Positions 13,993 through 22,303 of a stretch of DNA of 36,782 nt are shown here, in pieces; within the stretch, counting starts at the first letter, position 1, and every line of letters starts with the position of its first letter. The position numbers and the translations under genes were made by a program. Where the stretch lies: the NCBI RefSeq assembly GCF_030646015.1, contig NZ_JAUSLT010000086.1, positions 1 to 36,782 on the forward strand, given 5' to 3'. The notes beneath the pieces were generated by a model. That model was given only the letters and a program-made list of their open reading frames with translations, had not been told where the DNA came from and did no database searches. The DNA is from Bradyrhizobium sp. Its GTDB lineage: Bacteria; Pseudomonadota; Alphaproteobacteria; Rhizobiales; Xanthobacteraceae.

Positions 13993-14400
13993 ATGTTTTC
14001 AAGCCGCGACGCCTACGAAAACGATTTTTGCCCGGTCCGGGATGAATTGCTTGGTGAGATGTACCGCGCCAACGAGAACGGCCTGCCGGTTCTGGTGGAG
14101 AGCGTTTCCTCCGATGTCCGGGCGATGCTGGCGCTGTTCTGCTACCGCCGAAGCCATCTGCACTCGCTGGCGCTTTCGATCGCCTCGAGCTGCAGCGAAC
14201 GCGAACTGATCCAGCTCGGCGGTCGCGTCGGTTCCACCCTCTATGCGCTGTCCCGTGAAGCCCGGAGCAGCCGCGCCGCGCCGTCATCCTCCTACGGCAG
14301 CCGCAAGCCGATCACGCTTTCGACCAAACCGCTGAGCACCTTCTCGCCGGTCGAGGACGAACTCGATGAAGAAGATTTCGCACAAGCCGTGACCGCTTGA
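13993..14400 (+). CDS. Conserved hypothetical protein (135 aa)
   Basis: The start is ATG 13993 (MFSSRDAYENDFCPVRDELL), preceded by AGGGAGA at a good distance; the TTG at 13936 has no support. I do not recognise a named domain. The first ~95 residues are mostly helical, with ANENGLPVLVESVSSDVRAM and CYRRSHLHSLALSIASSCSE, followed by a low-complexity Ser/Arg stretch and an acidic end (PVEDELDEEDFAQAVTA). There is no signal peptide or membrane span, so it is probably cytoplasmic. Codon use fits its neighbours and the ribosome site is good, which supports a real gene. It is followed by a dispersed palindromic repeat. Confidence 0.7.
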   Translation: MFSSRDAYENDFCPVRDELLGEMYRANENGLPVLVESVSSDVRAMLALFCYRRSHLHSLALSIASSCSERELIQLGGRVGSTLYALSREARSSRAAPSSSYGSRKPITLSTKPLSTFSPVEDELDEEDFAQAVTA

Positions 14401-14422
14401 TCTGATCGCGAGTAATCCTCGC

Positions 14423-14545
14423 TGTCGTCCCTGCGAACGCAGGGACCCATAATCCCGGTCGTCGATTGTTTGGCGAGATATCTACCGCCAGGGGTCTATC
14501 GATAGATCACGCGGTATGGGTCCCCGCGTTCGCGGGGACGACGAT
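14423..14545. repeat. Dispersed palindromic repeat (GTCGTCCCTGCGAACGCAGGG family), copy 1
   Basis: The left arm TGTCGTCCCTGCGAACGCAG (from 14423) continues GGACCCATA. The inverse right arm is TATGGGTCCCCGCGTTCGCG, then GGGACGACGAT (to 14545). The centre carries TCTATCGATAGATCACGCGG, also found in the second copy at 16565-16698. The right arm overlaps the 3' end of the next minus-strand gene and encodes its VPANAGTH tail. Confidence 0.85.
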
Positions 14546-14899
14546 AAGCACCGCCAGCCCGTGCCTCTTTCGCGCCATGTCGCATTCGGCATCGCCGGGC
14601 ATGCAGGTTCGGCAGACTTCAGGCCGCATTGCGTAGATCCCGCATGCGGTCGCAACCCCGACCTTGCCTGATAGCGCGGAACAGCGGTCGCCGTCGCAGC
14701 GCATTCCCGACAACCGGTCGTTGACGAATTTTTCCGGAATGAGATCGAGCGCCGCGTCGTCCTCGATGGTGAAGCGGGGCCAGTTCGACGAATACGAACA
14801 GCATGCGCCGCAGGCCTGGCAGGGGCTCTCGGCATCCGTGGCTGGGTCTCTGTTCTCCATGGCTTCGTCTAGCGCGGAATGGAGAGGGCGGCCAGCCAT
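14507..14899 (-). CDS. YkgJ family cysteine-cluster protein
   Basis: The 130-residue protein has CQACGACCSYSSNWPRF (C-x2-C-x2-C-C) near the N-terminus and CGIYAMRPEVCRTCMPGDAE followed by C in the second half, the eight-cysteine arrangement of the YkgJ/CxxCxxCC family that probably binds zinc or an Fe-S cluster. The function is unknown. Two starts are possible: ATG 14899, 13 bp after the regulator gene at 14912, or ATG 14860 (MENRDPATDAESP). The C-terminal residues IVVPANAGTHTA are encoded by the dispersed repeat at 14423-14545, so the ancestral stop was probably lost when the repeat inserted. It is likely co-transcribed with the upstream WYL regulator. Confidence 0.88.
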   Translation of the reverse strand: MAGRPLHSALDEAMENRDPATDAESPCQACGACCSYSSNWPRFTIEDDAALDLIPEKFVNDRLSGMRCDGDRCSALSGKVGVATACGIYAMRPEVCRTCMPGDAECDMARKRHGLAVLIVVPANAGTHTA

Positions 14900-14911
14900 C
14901 TGCGATCCGGA

Positions 14912-15610
14912 TCAGGCGTCGCTCGGCGGTTCCCAGACCAGGCTCTGCCGCCATTTCGCCCGCAAGGCGTCGCGCCGTTCCGGATATTTCTCGTCGAGGT
15001 AGACCGCGTCGACGACACGGTCGGTTCGAAAGCTGCGAAAATCCTTGCGCAGTTCGCACCACGCCGCCAGCAATCGCACGGCTTCGTGATAGCCGATCGC
15101 GATCGGCCAGATGATGCGTTCGCTGTCGCGCCCGTGTTCGTCGCGATAGCACAGCGCGATCTTCTTGCCTTCGTGGATATGCGCGCGCGCCCGCGACATG
15201 TCGATTCGGTCGGGTTGCCTGTTCCAGCCCGGGCGGACGCGGCTGGCGGGCTCGAGCACGAAGGGCCGCAGCCGTTCCGGGACGGTGTCGGCGATCTTGG
15301 CCATCAGGTCGGCGGCGGCTCTGGCCAGCACGGGATCGGCATGGCCGACCACCCATGACGCGCCGAGCACGGCCGCCTCGATTTCGTCGGGCGTCAGCAT
15401 CAAGGGCGGCATGTCGAAGCCCTTCTCCAGGATGTAACCCATGCCGGCTTCGCCGCGGATCGGCACCCGCTGTTCGATCAGCGTGGCGATGTCGCGGTAG
15501 ATCGTCCGCTTCGAAGTTTCCAGCTCGGCTGCGATGGCATCCGCCGTCAACGGCTTCCGGTTGCGCCGGAGCACCTGGATGATCTGAAACAGCCGGTCCG
15601 CGCGTCTCAT
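14912..15610 (-). CDS. YafY-type transcriptional regulator (HTH_11 + WYL domain)
   Basis: The 232-residue protein opens with a helix-turn-helix, MRRADRLFQIIQVLRRNRKP, and ETSKRTIYRDIATL (R-T-I-x-R-D-I is the HTH_11 hallmark). A WYL ligand-sensing domain follows at about 130-215: ARAHIHEGKKIALCYRDE, IWPIAIGYHEAVRLLAAWCELRKDFRSFRTDRV. The W-Y-L tripeptide appears as W-C-E, but the Arg-Asp-Phe-Arg-x-Phe-Arg segment is intact. It is divergent from a glutathione S-transferase gene. The 218-bp space between them carries two copies of the motif GCTGACA-N6-TGGCAGC, one near each start, so the regulator probably controls itself and the transferase. A YkgJ gene follows 13 bp downstream. Confidence 0.92.
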   Translation of the reverse strand: MRRADRLFQIIQVLRRNRKPLTADAIAAELETSKRTIYRDIATLIEQRVPIRGEAGMGYILEKGFDMPPLMLTPDEIEAAVLGASWVVGHADPVLARAAADLMAKIADTVPERLRPFVLEPASRVRPGWNRQPDRIDMSRARAHIHEGKKIALCYRDEHGRDSERIIWPIAIGYHEAVRLLAAWCELRKDFRSFRTDRVVDAVYLDEKYPERRDALRAKWRQSLVWEPPSDA

Positions 15611-15644
15611 GGCGAATCTCTTTTTGTGGTGCGGCCTTGCCGAT

Positions 15645-15664
15645 GCTGACAGCAGGTTGGCAGC
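15645..15664. promoter_or_regulatory. Predicted YafY-family operator, site 1 (near regulator gene)
   Basis: GCTGACA-GCAGGT-TGGCAGC is an inverted repeat with one mismatch, 35 bp before the regulator start at 15610. It is followed by AGAGGGTCAGTAT, which is also partly shared with site 2 (AGGGGGTCGATAG). Confidence 0.65.
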
Positions 15665-15759
15665 AGAGGGTCAGTATACCGGGACAACACCGCAACAAAG
15701 AGGATTTTGTCCATGATGATTCTGTACGGCCTTGATCTCTGCACCACGATGTTGCCGCT

Positions 15760-15779
15760 GCTGACACCACGGTGGCAGC
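15760..15779. promoter_or_regulatory. Predicted YafY-family operator, site 2 (near GST gene)
   Basis: GCTGACA-CCACGG-TGGCAGC has the same half-sites and spacer length as site 1, 115 bp away and in the same orientation, and lies 49 bp before the ATG at 15829. The central six bases differ completely while both arms and the 3' flank are kept, as expected for a protein-binding site. Confidence 0.65.
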
Positions 15780-15828
15780 AGGGGGTCGATAGCCTGAAGC
15801 GACTGCTCAGGAAATCGGGAGCCTCGAC

Positions 15829-16557
15829 ATGATTACCCTCTATGGCTTTGGCGCCGGCTTCGGCCTGCCGGAAATCAGCCCGTTCGTGACCAAGACCGAG
15901 GTCCAGCTGAAGATGGCCGGGCTCGACTATCGCAAGCGAAAAGCCATGCCGCCGGCTTCTCCCAAGGGCCAGCTGCCCTATATCGACGACGAGGCCGAGA
16001 CCATCGCCGATTCCACCTTCATTCGCGCGCATATTGAAGGCAAATACGGTTTTGATTTCGATGCGCCGCTGAGTTTGCAGGCGCGTGCGCAGGCCTGGGC
16101 GTTCGAACGGATGATCGAGCACCATGTCTATTGGGCGCTGGTCGGCGCGCGCTGGGTCGATACGGAGAATTTTGCCAAGGGGCCTGCGCATTTCTTCGAT
16201 GCCGTGCCGGAGCACCAGCGCGAAAAGATCCGCGAAGACGCGCAATTCCGCGTCGCCGAGAATTATTTGCTGAGCGGCCTCGGCCGCCACGCGCCGGACG
16301 AAGACGTTGACCTTGCGATGCGCTCGCTGTTTGCGCTGTCGGTCCAGCTCGGCGACAAGCCCTATCTGATGGGGGAGGCGCCCTGCGGCACGGATGCCAC
16401 CGCCTTCGGCGCGCTGGCCGGAATCTTGACACCCTACTTCAACTCGCCCCTGCGCGAGCGGACCGAGCATTTCGGCAATCTGACAGCCTATGTCGACCGA
16501 ATGATGCTGCAATACTATCCAGACTTCGTCTGGGAGTCGCAGCGCGAGGCGGCGTGA
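15829..16557 (+). CDS. Glutathione S-transferase family protein (Fax/metaxin-like)
   Basis: The 242-residue protein begins MITLYGFGAGFGLPEISPFV; the thioredoxin-like N-domain continues TKTEVQLKMAGLDYRKRKA and PKGQLPYIDDEAETIADSTF (cis-Pro in LPYI, then the glutathione gamma-Glu contact in ADST). A helical C-domain (about 85-240) ends AYVDRMMLQYYPDFVW. The YGFGxxFGLPxxSPFV start and DSTFIRAHIE resemble the failed-axon-connection/metaxin-like subgroup rather than classical detoxifying GSTs. It is cytoplasmic; the substrate is unknown. It is divergent from a YafY/WYL regulator and likely controlled by it through the operator at 15760-15779. A dispersed repeat follows the stop. Confidence 0.9.
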   Translation: MITLYGFGAGFGLPEISPFVTKTEVQLKMAGLDYRKRKAMPPASPKGQLPYIDDEAETIADSTFIRAHIEGKYGFDFDAPLSLQARAQAWAFERMIEHHVYWALVGARWVDTENFAKGPAHFFDAVPEHQREKIREDAQFRVAENYLLSGLGRHAPDEDVDLAMRSLFALSVQLGDKPYLMGEAPCGTDATAFGALAGILTPYFNSPLRERTEHFGNLTAYVDRMMLQYYPDFVWESQREAA

Positions 16558-16564
16558 TTTGCTT

Positions 16565-16698
16565 CGTCGTCCCTGCGAACGCAGGGACCCATACCGCGTG
16601 ATCTATCGATCTGAAACAGGTGTTCGACGACATCCTGTAACCCCACCGCCGGTGGCAATGGGTCCCTGCGTTCGCACTGCGTTCGCAGGGACGACGAT
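16565..16698. repeat. Dispersed palindromic repeat (GTCGTCCCTGCGAACGCAGGG family), copy 2
   Basis: The left arm CGTCGTCCCTGCGAACGCAG is followed by GGACCCATACCGCGTGATCTATCGAT. The right arm holds GGGTCCCTGCGTTCGCACTG and CGTTCGCAGGGACGACGAT, with a local duplication of CTGCGTTCGCA (16668-16689). It lies between convergent genes (GST and PPOX). Confidence 0.85.
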
Positions 16699-16702
16699 AG
16701 AT

Positions 16703-17326
16703 TCAAGCGAGCCGCTCGCGCTTCAGCGCCGCCAGCTCGGCTTCCAGCTCCGCGATCCGGCTATCGCGCGAGGCCAGCGCCGCCGCGACGTCGGCGGCGT
16801 CGAATTTTTGCGGGATGTGCTGCGGGCAGTTGGTGTCCCATGCCGCGATCTTGAACATGATCACCTGCTCGGGCCGCGCCTTATAACCCTTGGGCATCAG
16901 CGATGCCAACAGTGCCGGATCGTCATCCACCACGCGCGCCTCGCCCCAGATCTTGACGCGGCGACGATGCGCGTAATCCATAACGAAGATGTAGGCTTTT
17001 GGATTTTCCGACAGATTGCCTTGCGTGATGTATTGCCGGTTGCCGCTGTAATCGGCAAACGCCAGCGTGCTCTTGTCCAGGATTTTGACGAATCCTTTCG
17101 GGCCGCCGCGATGCTGGATGTAGGGCTGGCCGTCCGCGGTACTGGTGGCGAAATACAGGCTGCTGGCGTTCGCCAGAAACCCGGCGATGTCCTCGTCAAC
17201 TTCGGTGCGCCAGCCGCCGCGCTGTTCGACGCGGGCATAGGCGTCGCGCGATCCCTTGCGGGCCTGAACGGTCTTCACCGCCGGCGTGAATGCCACGTCG
17301 CTGGAATAATTGTGGGTGTCGGACAT
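16703..17326 (-). CDS. Pyridoxamine 5'-phosphate oxidase family flavoprotein
   Basis: The 207-residue protein starts at ATG 17326 (MSDTHNYSSDVAFTPAVKTV), preceded on its strand by AAAGGGG; the frame is open to 17452 but that part overlaps a hairpin and the next gene. The split-barrel FMN-binding fold is recognisable: FLANASSLYFATSTADGQPY, QHRGGPKGFVKILDKSTLAF, NRQYITQGNLSENPKAYIFV, RRRVKIWGEARVV. The C-terminal 25 residues (AALASRDSRIAELEAELAAL) form a short coiled coil. Such proteins bind FMN or F420 and reduce or oxidise small molecules; the substrate is unknown. It lies directly downstream of an AhpD-like gene on the same strand, with a hairpin between them. Confidence 0.88.
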   Translation of the reverse strand: MSDTHNYSSDVAFTPAVKTVQARKGSRDAYARVEQRGGWRTEVDEDIAGFLANASSLYFATSTADGQPYIQHRGGPKGFVKILDKSTLAFADYSGNRQYITQGNLSENPKAYIFVMDYAHRRRVKIWGEARVVDDDPALLASLMPKGYKARPEQVIMFKIAAWDTNCPQHIPQKFDAADVAAALASRDSRIAELEAELAALKRERLA

Positions 17327-17362
17327 CGGGACCCCTTTCGAATTTTGGCTGCTGCGGGGTAT

Positions 17363-17395
17363 GCGGCGCATCCACATAAGCGGATGCGCCGCTTT
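17363..17395. terminator. Strong hairpin between AhpD-like and PPOX genes
   Basis: GCGGCGCATCC (17363-17373) and GGATGCGCCGC (17382-17392) form a perfect 11-bp stem with an 8-nt loop. A TTT follows only on the plus strand, so on the minus strand, where both flanking genes lie, it lacks a U-tract. It may act as a weak terminator or a transcript end stabiliser for the gene at 17403-17951. Confidence 0.5.
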
Positions 17396-17402
17396 CGTGG
17401 CC

Positions 17403-17951
17403 TCATGCCGCCTTGGCGGTGACGACCGGGAAGTCGATTTCGGTCTTCGCAACTTCGTTGACGTAGTTGGTCAGCGTGTTCAGCGCGACGTGCAGTACGA
17501 TTTCGATCACCTGCGCGTCGGTGTATCCGGCGCCCTTCACGGCCCCGATGTCCGCATCCGAAACGTGACCGCGGGCGTTGACGAGCTTGACGGCAAAGCG
17601 AACCGCTGCGTGGGCCTTTTGATCGGTCGATCCGCCGTTGCGATTGAGCTCGATTTCGGCGTCGGAGAGCTTGGCGAGGTTCTTGCCGAGATAGGAATGC
17701 GCCGAAAGGCAGTAGTCGCAGCCGTTGATCTCGGCGACGGCGAGCGCGATGCGCTCGCGGGTCGGGGCTTCGAGCGCGCCCTTGGCGAGGGCGCCGTTCA
17801 GCCCGAGATAGCCTTCGAGCGCGGCTGGGCTGTTGCCGACCAGACGGAACAGGTTAGGCACCACGCCGAGCTGCTTCTTGACGGCCTGCAGCAGGGGCTG
17901 CGAGGCGGCGGGTGATGCTTCGATCGAGGCGGGGGTGAGGAGGCGAGACAT
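17403..17951 (-). CDS. Carboxymuconolactone decarboxylase / AhpD-like peroxidase family
   Basis: The 182-residue protein starts at ATG 17951 (MSRLLTPASIEASPAASQPL). The active-site motif EINGCDYCLSAHSYLG gives Cys78-x2-Cys81-x3-His85, the thiol pair and histidine of AhpD-type alkylhydroperoxidases rather than true carboxymuconolactone decarboxylases. It is expected to reduce organic peroxides in the cytoplasm, perhaps with lipoyl partners. It is divergent from a LysR regulator. A minus-strand promoter with a TATAAT -10 (18032-18037) lies about 80 bp upstream and is overlapped by a perfect palindrome, so control by that LysR protein is likely. The PPOX gene follows after a strong hairpin. Confidence 0.9.
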   Translation of the reverse strand: MSRLLTPASIEASPAASQPLLQAVKKQLGVVPNLFRLVGNSPAALEGYLGLNGALAKGALEAPTRERIALAVAEINGCDYCLSAHSYLGKNLAKLSDAEIELNRNGGSTDQKAHAAVRFAVKLVNARGHVSDADIGAVKGAGYTDAQVIEIVLHVALNTLTNYVNEVAKTEIDFPVVTAKAA

Positions 17952-18031
17952 GGACGATGATCCTTTGAGTTGCCGGGAGCGAGCGCCTGCTCGCCATGGC
18001 CGCAACATGCCTCCTCTTCCTTTTTGAAACA

Positions 18032-18061
18032 ATTATATGAATTGACACTTCATAATTGCAA
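18032..18061 (-). promoter_or_regulatory. Promoter of the AhpD-like gene
   Basis: On the minus strand TTGCAA (18056-18061) and TATAAT (18032-18037) are spaced by 18 bp. The transcript would start near 18025, leaving a leader of about 74 nt. The palindrome at 18036-18054 lies between and over these boxes. Confidence 0.6.
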
Positions 18062-18071
18062 TATATGCAAT
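18036..18071. promoter_or_regulatory. Two back-to-back palindromes, predicted LysR operators
   Basis: TATGAA-N7-TTCATA (18036-18054) and ATTGCA-N5-TGCAAT (18055-18071) are both perfect inverted repeats and directly adjoin in the 125-bp space between the divergent AhpD-like and LysR genes. LysR regulators commonly bind an upstream recognition site and an adjacent activation site in such intergenic regions. The second ends 5 bp before the LysR start codon, which fits autorepression. Confidence 0.65.
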
Positions 18072-18076
18072 AGTCT

Positions 18077-18973
18077 ATGGATCGCATCGACGCCATGCAG
18101 GCTTTTGTCGCTGTCGCAGACCTCCGGGGTTTCGCGCCGGCGGCCCGCAAACTCGGGCTGTCACCGTCCGGCGTGACGCGGCTGGTCGCGGCGCTGGAGG
18201 CTCGGCTCGGCGCGCGGCTGCTGCAGCGGACCACGCGCAAGGTCGCGCTGACCGATGTCGGCGCGCGGTATCTTGAGCGGATCAGACGCATTCTCGGCGA
18301 TGTCGAGGAGGCAGAAGGCTCGGTCGAGGGCGAACGTACGCGACCGGGTGGGCGGCTGGTGGTCTCGGCGCCGGTCGGCTTCGGCCGCCTGCACGTCAGT
18401 CCGGTGATGTCGGCCTATCTGAAACGCTATCCCGAGGTCTCCGGCGAATTGCGGCTGTCGGATCAAATGATCAACCTGGTGGAAGACGGCGTCGATCTCG
18501 CCATCAGGATCGGTCACCTCGCCGATTCCAGCCTGGTCGCGCGCCACGTCGGCGAGATGCGGCAGATCGTGGTCGCCTCGCCAGCCTATCTCAAGGCGCG
18601 CGGCGAGCCGAAGATGCCGGGCGCCCTCGCGTCGCACACGACCATTCAGTTCGGCGGCATGAGCGCCTCGCCGGACTGGCGCTTCATCGAAGACGGCCAG
18701 GATATCCGCATTGCCTGTACCCCGCGGTTCACCACCAATAGCGCCGACGCCGCGATCCAGCATGCCGAGCAGGACGGCGGGCTGACCCGGGTGATGGCCT
18801 ATCAGGCTGACGCCGCGCTCAAGGCCGGCCGGCTGAAAATCGTGCTGGCGAAATTCGAGCAACCGCCACTGCCGATCCACATCGTCTATCCGACCTCGCG
18901 GCTGCTGTCGGCCAAGGTGCGCAGTTTCATCGATCTCGTGGTTGAACTCAGCAACTGGCAATTCGGCAGATAG
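18077..18973 (+). CDS. LysR family transcriptional regulator
   Basis: The 298-residue protein is of normal length. Its N-terminal winged helix-turn-helix reads MDRIDAMQAFVAVADLRGFA, PAARKLGLSPSGVTRLVAAL, EARLGARLLQRTTRKVALTD, the standard LysR DNA-binding domain. The substrate-binding domain runs from about residue 90 (GRLVVSAPVGFGRLHVSPVM) to the end, with VEDGVDLAIRIGHLADSSLV typical of the DmlR/PgrR-like branch. It is divergent from an AhpD-like gene and probably regulates it and itself through the adjoining palindromes at 18036-18071. The inducer is not known. The start ATG 18077 lies very close to the second palindrome, so the 5' leader must be very short or the promoter lies within the operator. 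Confidence 0.93.
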   Translation: MDRIDAMQAFVAVADLRGFAPAARKLGLSPSGVTRLVAALEARLGARLLQRTTRKVALTDVGARYLERIRRILGDVEEAEGSVEGERTRPGGRLVVSAPVGFGRLHVSPVMSAYLKRYPEVSGELRLSDQMINLVEDGVDLAIRIGHLADSSLVARHVGEMRQIVVASPAYLKARGEPKMPGALASHTTIQFGGMSASPDWRFIEDGQDIRIACTPRFTTNSADAAIQHAEQDGGLTRVMAYQADAALKAGRLKIVLAKFEQPPLPIHIVYPTSRLLSAKVRSFIDLVVELSNWQFGR

Positions 18974-18979
18974 AGCCAT

Positions 18980-19111
18980 CGTGCCCCGGACGCAGTGCAG
19001 CGCCTAAGCGCTGCGCTGCTGAGCCGGGGCCCATGTTCGCAAGGTCCCGGTTCGCTGGGTCCCGGCTCTGCGGAGCGGCGTGAAGGACGCCGCACCGCGT
19101 CCGGGACACGA
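18980..19111. repeat. Dispersed GC-rich repeat (GTGCCCCGGGCGC family), copy 2
   Basis: It runs from GTGCCCCGGACGCAGTGCAG to CCGCGTCCGGGACACGAGA, with internal GGGGCCCATGTTCGC and CGGCTCTGCGGAGC in common with copies 1 and 3. It separates convergent genes (LysR and PaaI-type thioesterase). Confidence 0.75.
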
Positions 19112-19117
19112 GATCCT

Positions 19118-19537
19118 TCAGGCCTTCTTCGGCACCACGCGGAACGTGGCATTGGCGCGCGCGATCACGGCGTCATCTGCTTTAACGAAACACTGTGCAA
19201 AGCAAAGCGTGCTGCCGGTCTTGATGACGTCGGTCTCGACCGCGAGCCATTGCCCGATCTGGGCGCTGCTGACGAAGTCGATCGACATGCTGACGGTCAC
19301 CAGCGAATAGGCGCCGCGCATCTTGTGGCCGCAGCTGTGTCCCATCGCCTTGTCGGTCAGTGCGGCGATCAACCCGCCATGGGCGAACCCGCGCGCGTTG
19401 GTATGGGGGGTGGCCAGCCGAAGGCCAAGAATGATCGCGTCAGGGGTCTCTTTCGAATAGATCGGCTCCCACGGATCGGTGAGCGGACTGGGCCGGGACT
19501 GGCGCTCGAAACCGTCGGGAATATCGGTATTGGTCAT
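19118..19537 (-). CDS. PaaI-type hot-dog thioesterase
   Basis: This is a single hot-dog domain of 139 residues. I chose ATG 19537 (MTNTDIPDGFERQSRPSPLT), which has GGAG seven bases upstream; ATG 19549 is an in-frame alternative. The core motif NARGFAHGGLIAALTDKAMG (His-Gly-Gly and Asp on the central helix) is that of PaaI/YbgC-like acyl-CoA thioesterases, followed by SIDFVSSAQIGQWLAVETDV. It likely hydrolyses aryl- or acyl-CoA in the cytoplasm. It is not in the same operon as the aromatic genes, being convergent with LysR and about 290 bp downstream of the pobA stop on the same strand. It is distinct from the 4-hydroxybenzoyl-CoA thioesterase-like gene at 28556. Confidence 0.88.
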   Translation of the reverse strand: MTNTDIPDGFERQSRPSPLTDPWEPIYSKETPDAIILGLRLATPHTNARGFAHGGLIAALTDKAMGHSCGHKMRGAYSLVTVSMSIDFVSSAQIGQWLAVETDVIKTGSTLCFAQCFVKADDAVIARANATFRVVPKKA

Positions 19538-19667
19538 GCGGTGCTCCATCCCGCCATTGAACGAGCTTTCGCCGCGAAATGCACCGCCTACAAAGTTTTA
19601 AACGGAATTTGGGCGGGTGTTTGAAACGGGGAGTGATGCCCAGAGGACTGCGATGCTTCAACAAGCA

Positions 19668-19801
19668 TCGCCCTCATCCTGAGGAGCCGCGCGCTCTTCG
19701 GGCGGCGTCTCGAAGGATGGCAGCAGTCAGTGTGCCCGATGGTTCGAGACGCGCGACGGACAGCGCGAGCGCGCTGCCGACGCGCTCCTCACCATGAGGG
19801 A
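19668..19801. repeat. Dispersed palindromic repeat (CCTCATCCTGAGGAGC family)
   Basis: It contains CGCCCTCATCCTGAGGAGC, then TCTCGAAGGATGG, GGTTCGAGACGCGCG and CGCTCCTCACCATGAGGG at the right end, as a long imperfect inverted repeat (CCTCATCCTGAGGAGCGCG against CGCGCTCCTCACCATGAGGG). This is a common intergenic element in Bradyrhizobium-type genomes, from memory. It fills most of the gap between the pobA stop (19830) and the thioesterase gene. Confidence 0.75.
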
Positions 19802-19829
19802 GCGGCGCCCAGTCGACAACCAACTAAAA

Positions 19830-21077
<1,248 letters not shown>

Positions 21078-21202
21078 AATTTTGGCAAAGTGCCGTCGGT
21101 GCGAAATCTGATATGCCGCTGTGCCGCAGTGCAAGAGCCCGCAGGATTGATGTTCAATGGGCGAAACAGGTTTCCTATGTCCGGCTTGAAAAACCGGGCA
21201 CA

Positions 21203-21222
21203 TTATATAACATGTTAAATAA
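21203..21222. promoter_or_regulatory. 20-bp palindrome upstream of the TRAP receptor gene
   Basis: TTATATAACATGTTAAATAA is a palindrome with one mismatched pair, 51 bp before the ATG at 21274. It contains the ATATAAC half-site seen in the 21063-21077 site but in an outward-facing arrangement (ATAAC-AT-GTTA), so it may bind the same protein or a second one. A ribosome site AGGGAGAG follows at 21260-21267. Confidence 0.5.
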
Positions 21223-21273
21223 CAAGACCGGGTCCTCCAAACCCGACTTCATGATCAAAGGGAGAGAACGTCC

Positions 21274-22290
21274 ATGAGAAAAGCGTTTTTGGCGTTGCTG
21301 TTGGCTGCCAGCGTGACGCCCGCGTTCGCGCAGGAAAAGACCTTCGAACTGAAGCTGTCGCACTGGGTGCCGGCGTCGCATCCGCTGCAGAAGGCGCTGG
21401 AAGACTGGGGTGCCGCGGTCGAAAAGGAATCCGGCGGCACCATCAAATACAAGGTCTATCCGGCGCAGCAGCTCGGCAAGGCCTTCGACCATTACGACAT
21501 GGCGCGCGACGGCATCGCCGACGTCACCTACATCAACCCCGGCTATCAGCCCGGCCGCTTCCCGATCATCGGCGCCGGCGAACTGCCGTTCCTGATGTCG
21601 GACGCCAAGGGCGGCTCGATGGCGCTCGACGCCTGGTACCGGAAATATGCCGAGAAGGAGATGAAGGACGTCAAGTTCTGTCTCGGCTTCATTCACTCAC
21701 CCTCCACGTTCCATTCGCGCACCAAGAAAATCGTGGTGCCGGACGACATCAAGGGCATGAAGATCCGCCCCGCCCACGCCACCATGGCGAATTACGTGAC
21801 CTCGCTCGGCGGCACCAACGTGCAGTCCTCGGCGCCGGAAGTCCGCGACATCATCGAGCGCGGCGTCGCCGACGCCGTCACCTTCCCGTGGGGATCGGTG
21901 CTGCTGTTCGGCATCGACAAGGTGACGAAATATCACATCGAGGCGCCGCTCTACGTCACCACCTTTGCCTTCGTGATGAACAAGGACAAATACAACCAGA
22001 TGTCGGCGATGCAGAAGAAGGCGATCGACAACAACTGCAACACCGAGGCCGCCGGCCGCGTCGGTGGACCGTGGGGCACCTATGAAAACTCCGGTGTCGA
22101 GAAGATCAAGGCGCTGCCCGGCCATGAGGTCTACAAGCTGACCCCGGAGCAGACCGCGCTGTGGAAGAAGGCCTCCGAGCCGCTGGTCAAGACCTGGTCG
22201 GACAACGTCAAGAAAGCCGGCGGCGACCCGGATGCGGCGATGAAAGAGCTTCGCGCCGAGCTGACCAAGAACAACGCCCTGGCGCAGTAA
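21274..22290 (+). CDS. TRAP transporter substrate-binding protein (DctP family)
   Basis: The 338-residue protein has signal peptide MRKAFLALLLAASVTPAFAQ (cleavage near 19-20). The mature domain begins KTFELKLSHWVPASHPLQKA and shows YPAQQLGKAFDHYDMARDGI, GIADVTYINPGYQPGRFPII, and DDIKGMKIRPAHATMANYVT, where the Arg is the usual carboxylate-binding residue of DctP receptors. The ligand is therefore an organic acid; next to pobA an aromatic or phenylpropenoid acid is likely, as for the p-coumarate-binding TarP of Rhodopseudomonas palustris. It acts in the periplasm and delivers to the membrane pair encoded at 22494 and 23012. The 203-bp gap to the next gene holds a dispersed repeat. The promoter region carries two palindromes. 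Confidence 0.93.
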   Translation: MRKAFLALLLAASVTPAFAQEKTFELKLSHWVPASHPLQKALEDWGAAVEKESGGTIKYKVYPAQQLGKAFDHYDMARDGIADVTYINPGYQPGRFPIIGAGELPFLMSDAKGGSMALDAWYRKYAEKEMKDVKFCLGFIHSPSTFHSRTKKIVVPDDIKGMKIRPAHATMANYVTSLGGTNVQSSAPEVRDIIERGVADAVTFPWGSVLLFGIDKVTKYHIEAPLYVTTFAFVMNKDKYNQMSAMQKKAIDNNCNTEAAGRVGGPWGTYENSGVEKIKALPGHEVYKLTPEQTALWKKASEPLVKTWSDNVKKAGGDPDAAMKELRAELTKNNALAQ

Positions 22291-22303
22291 AACACTCCGT
22301 GCG

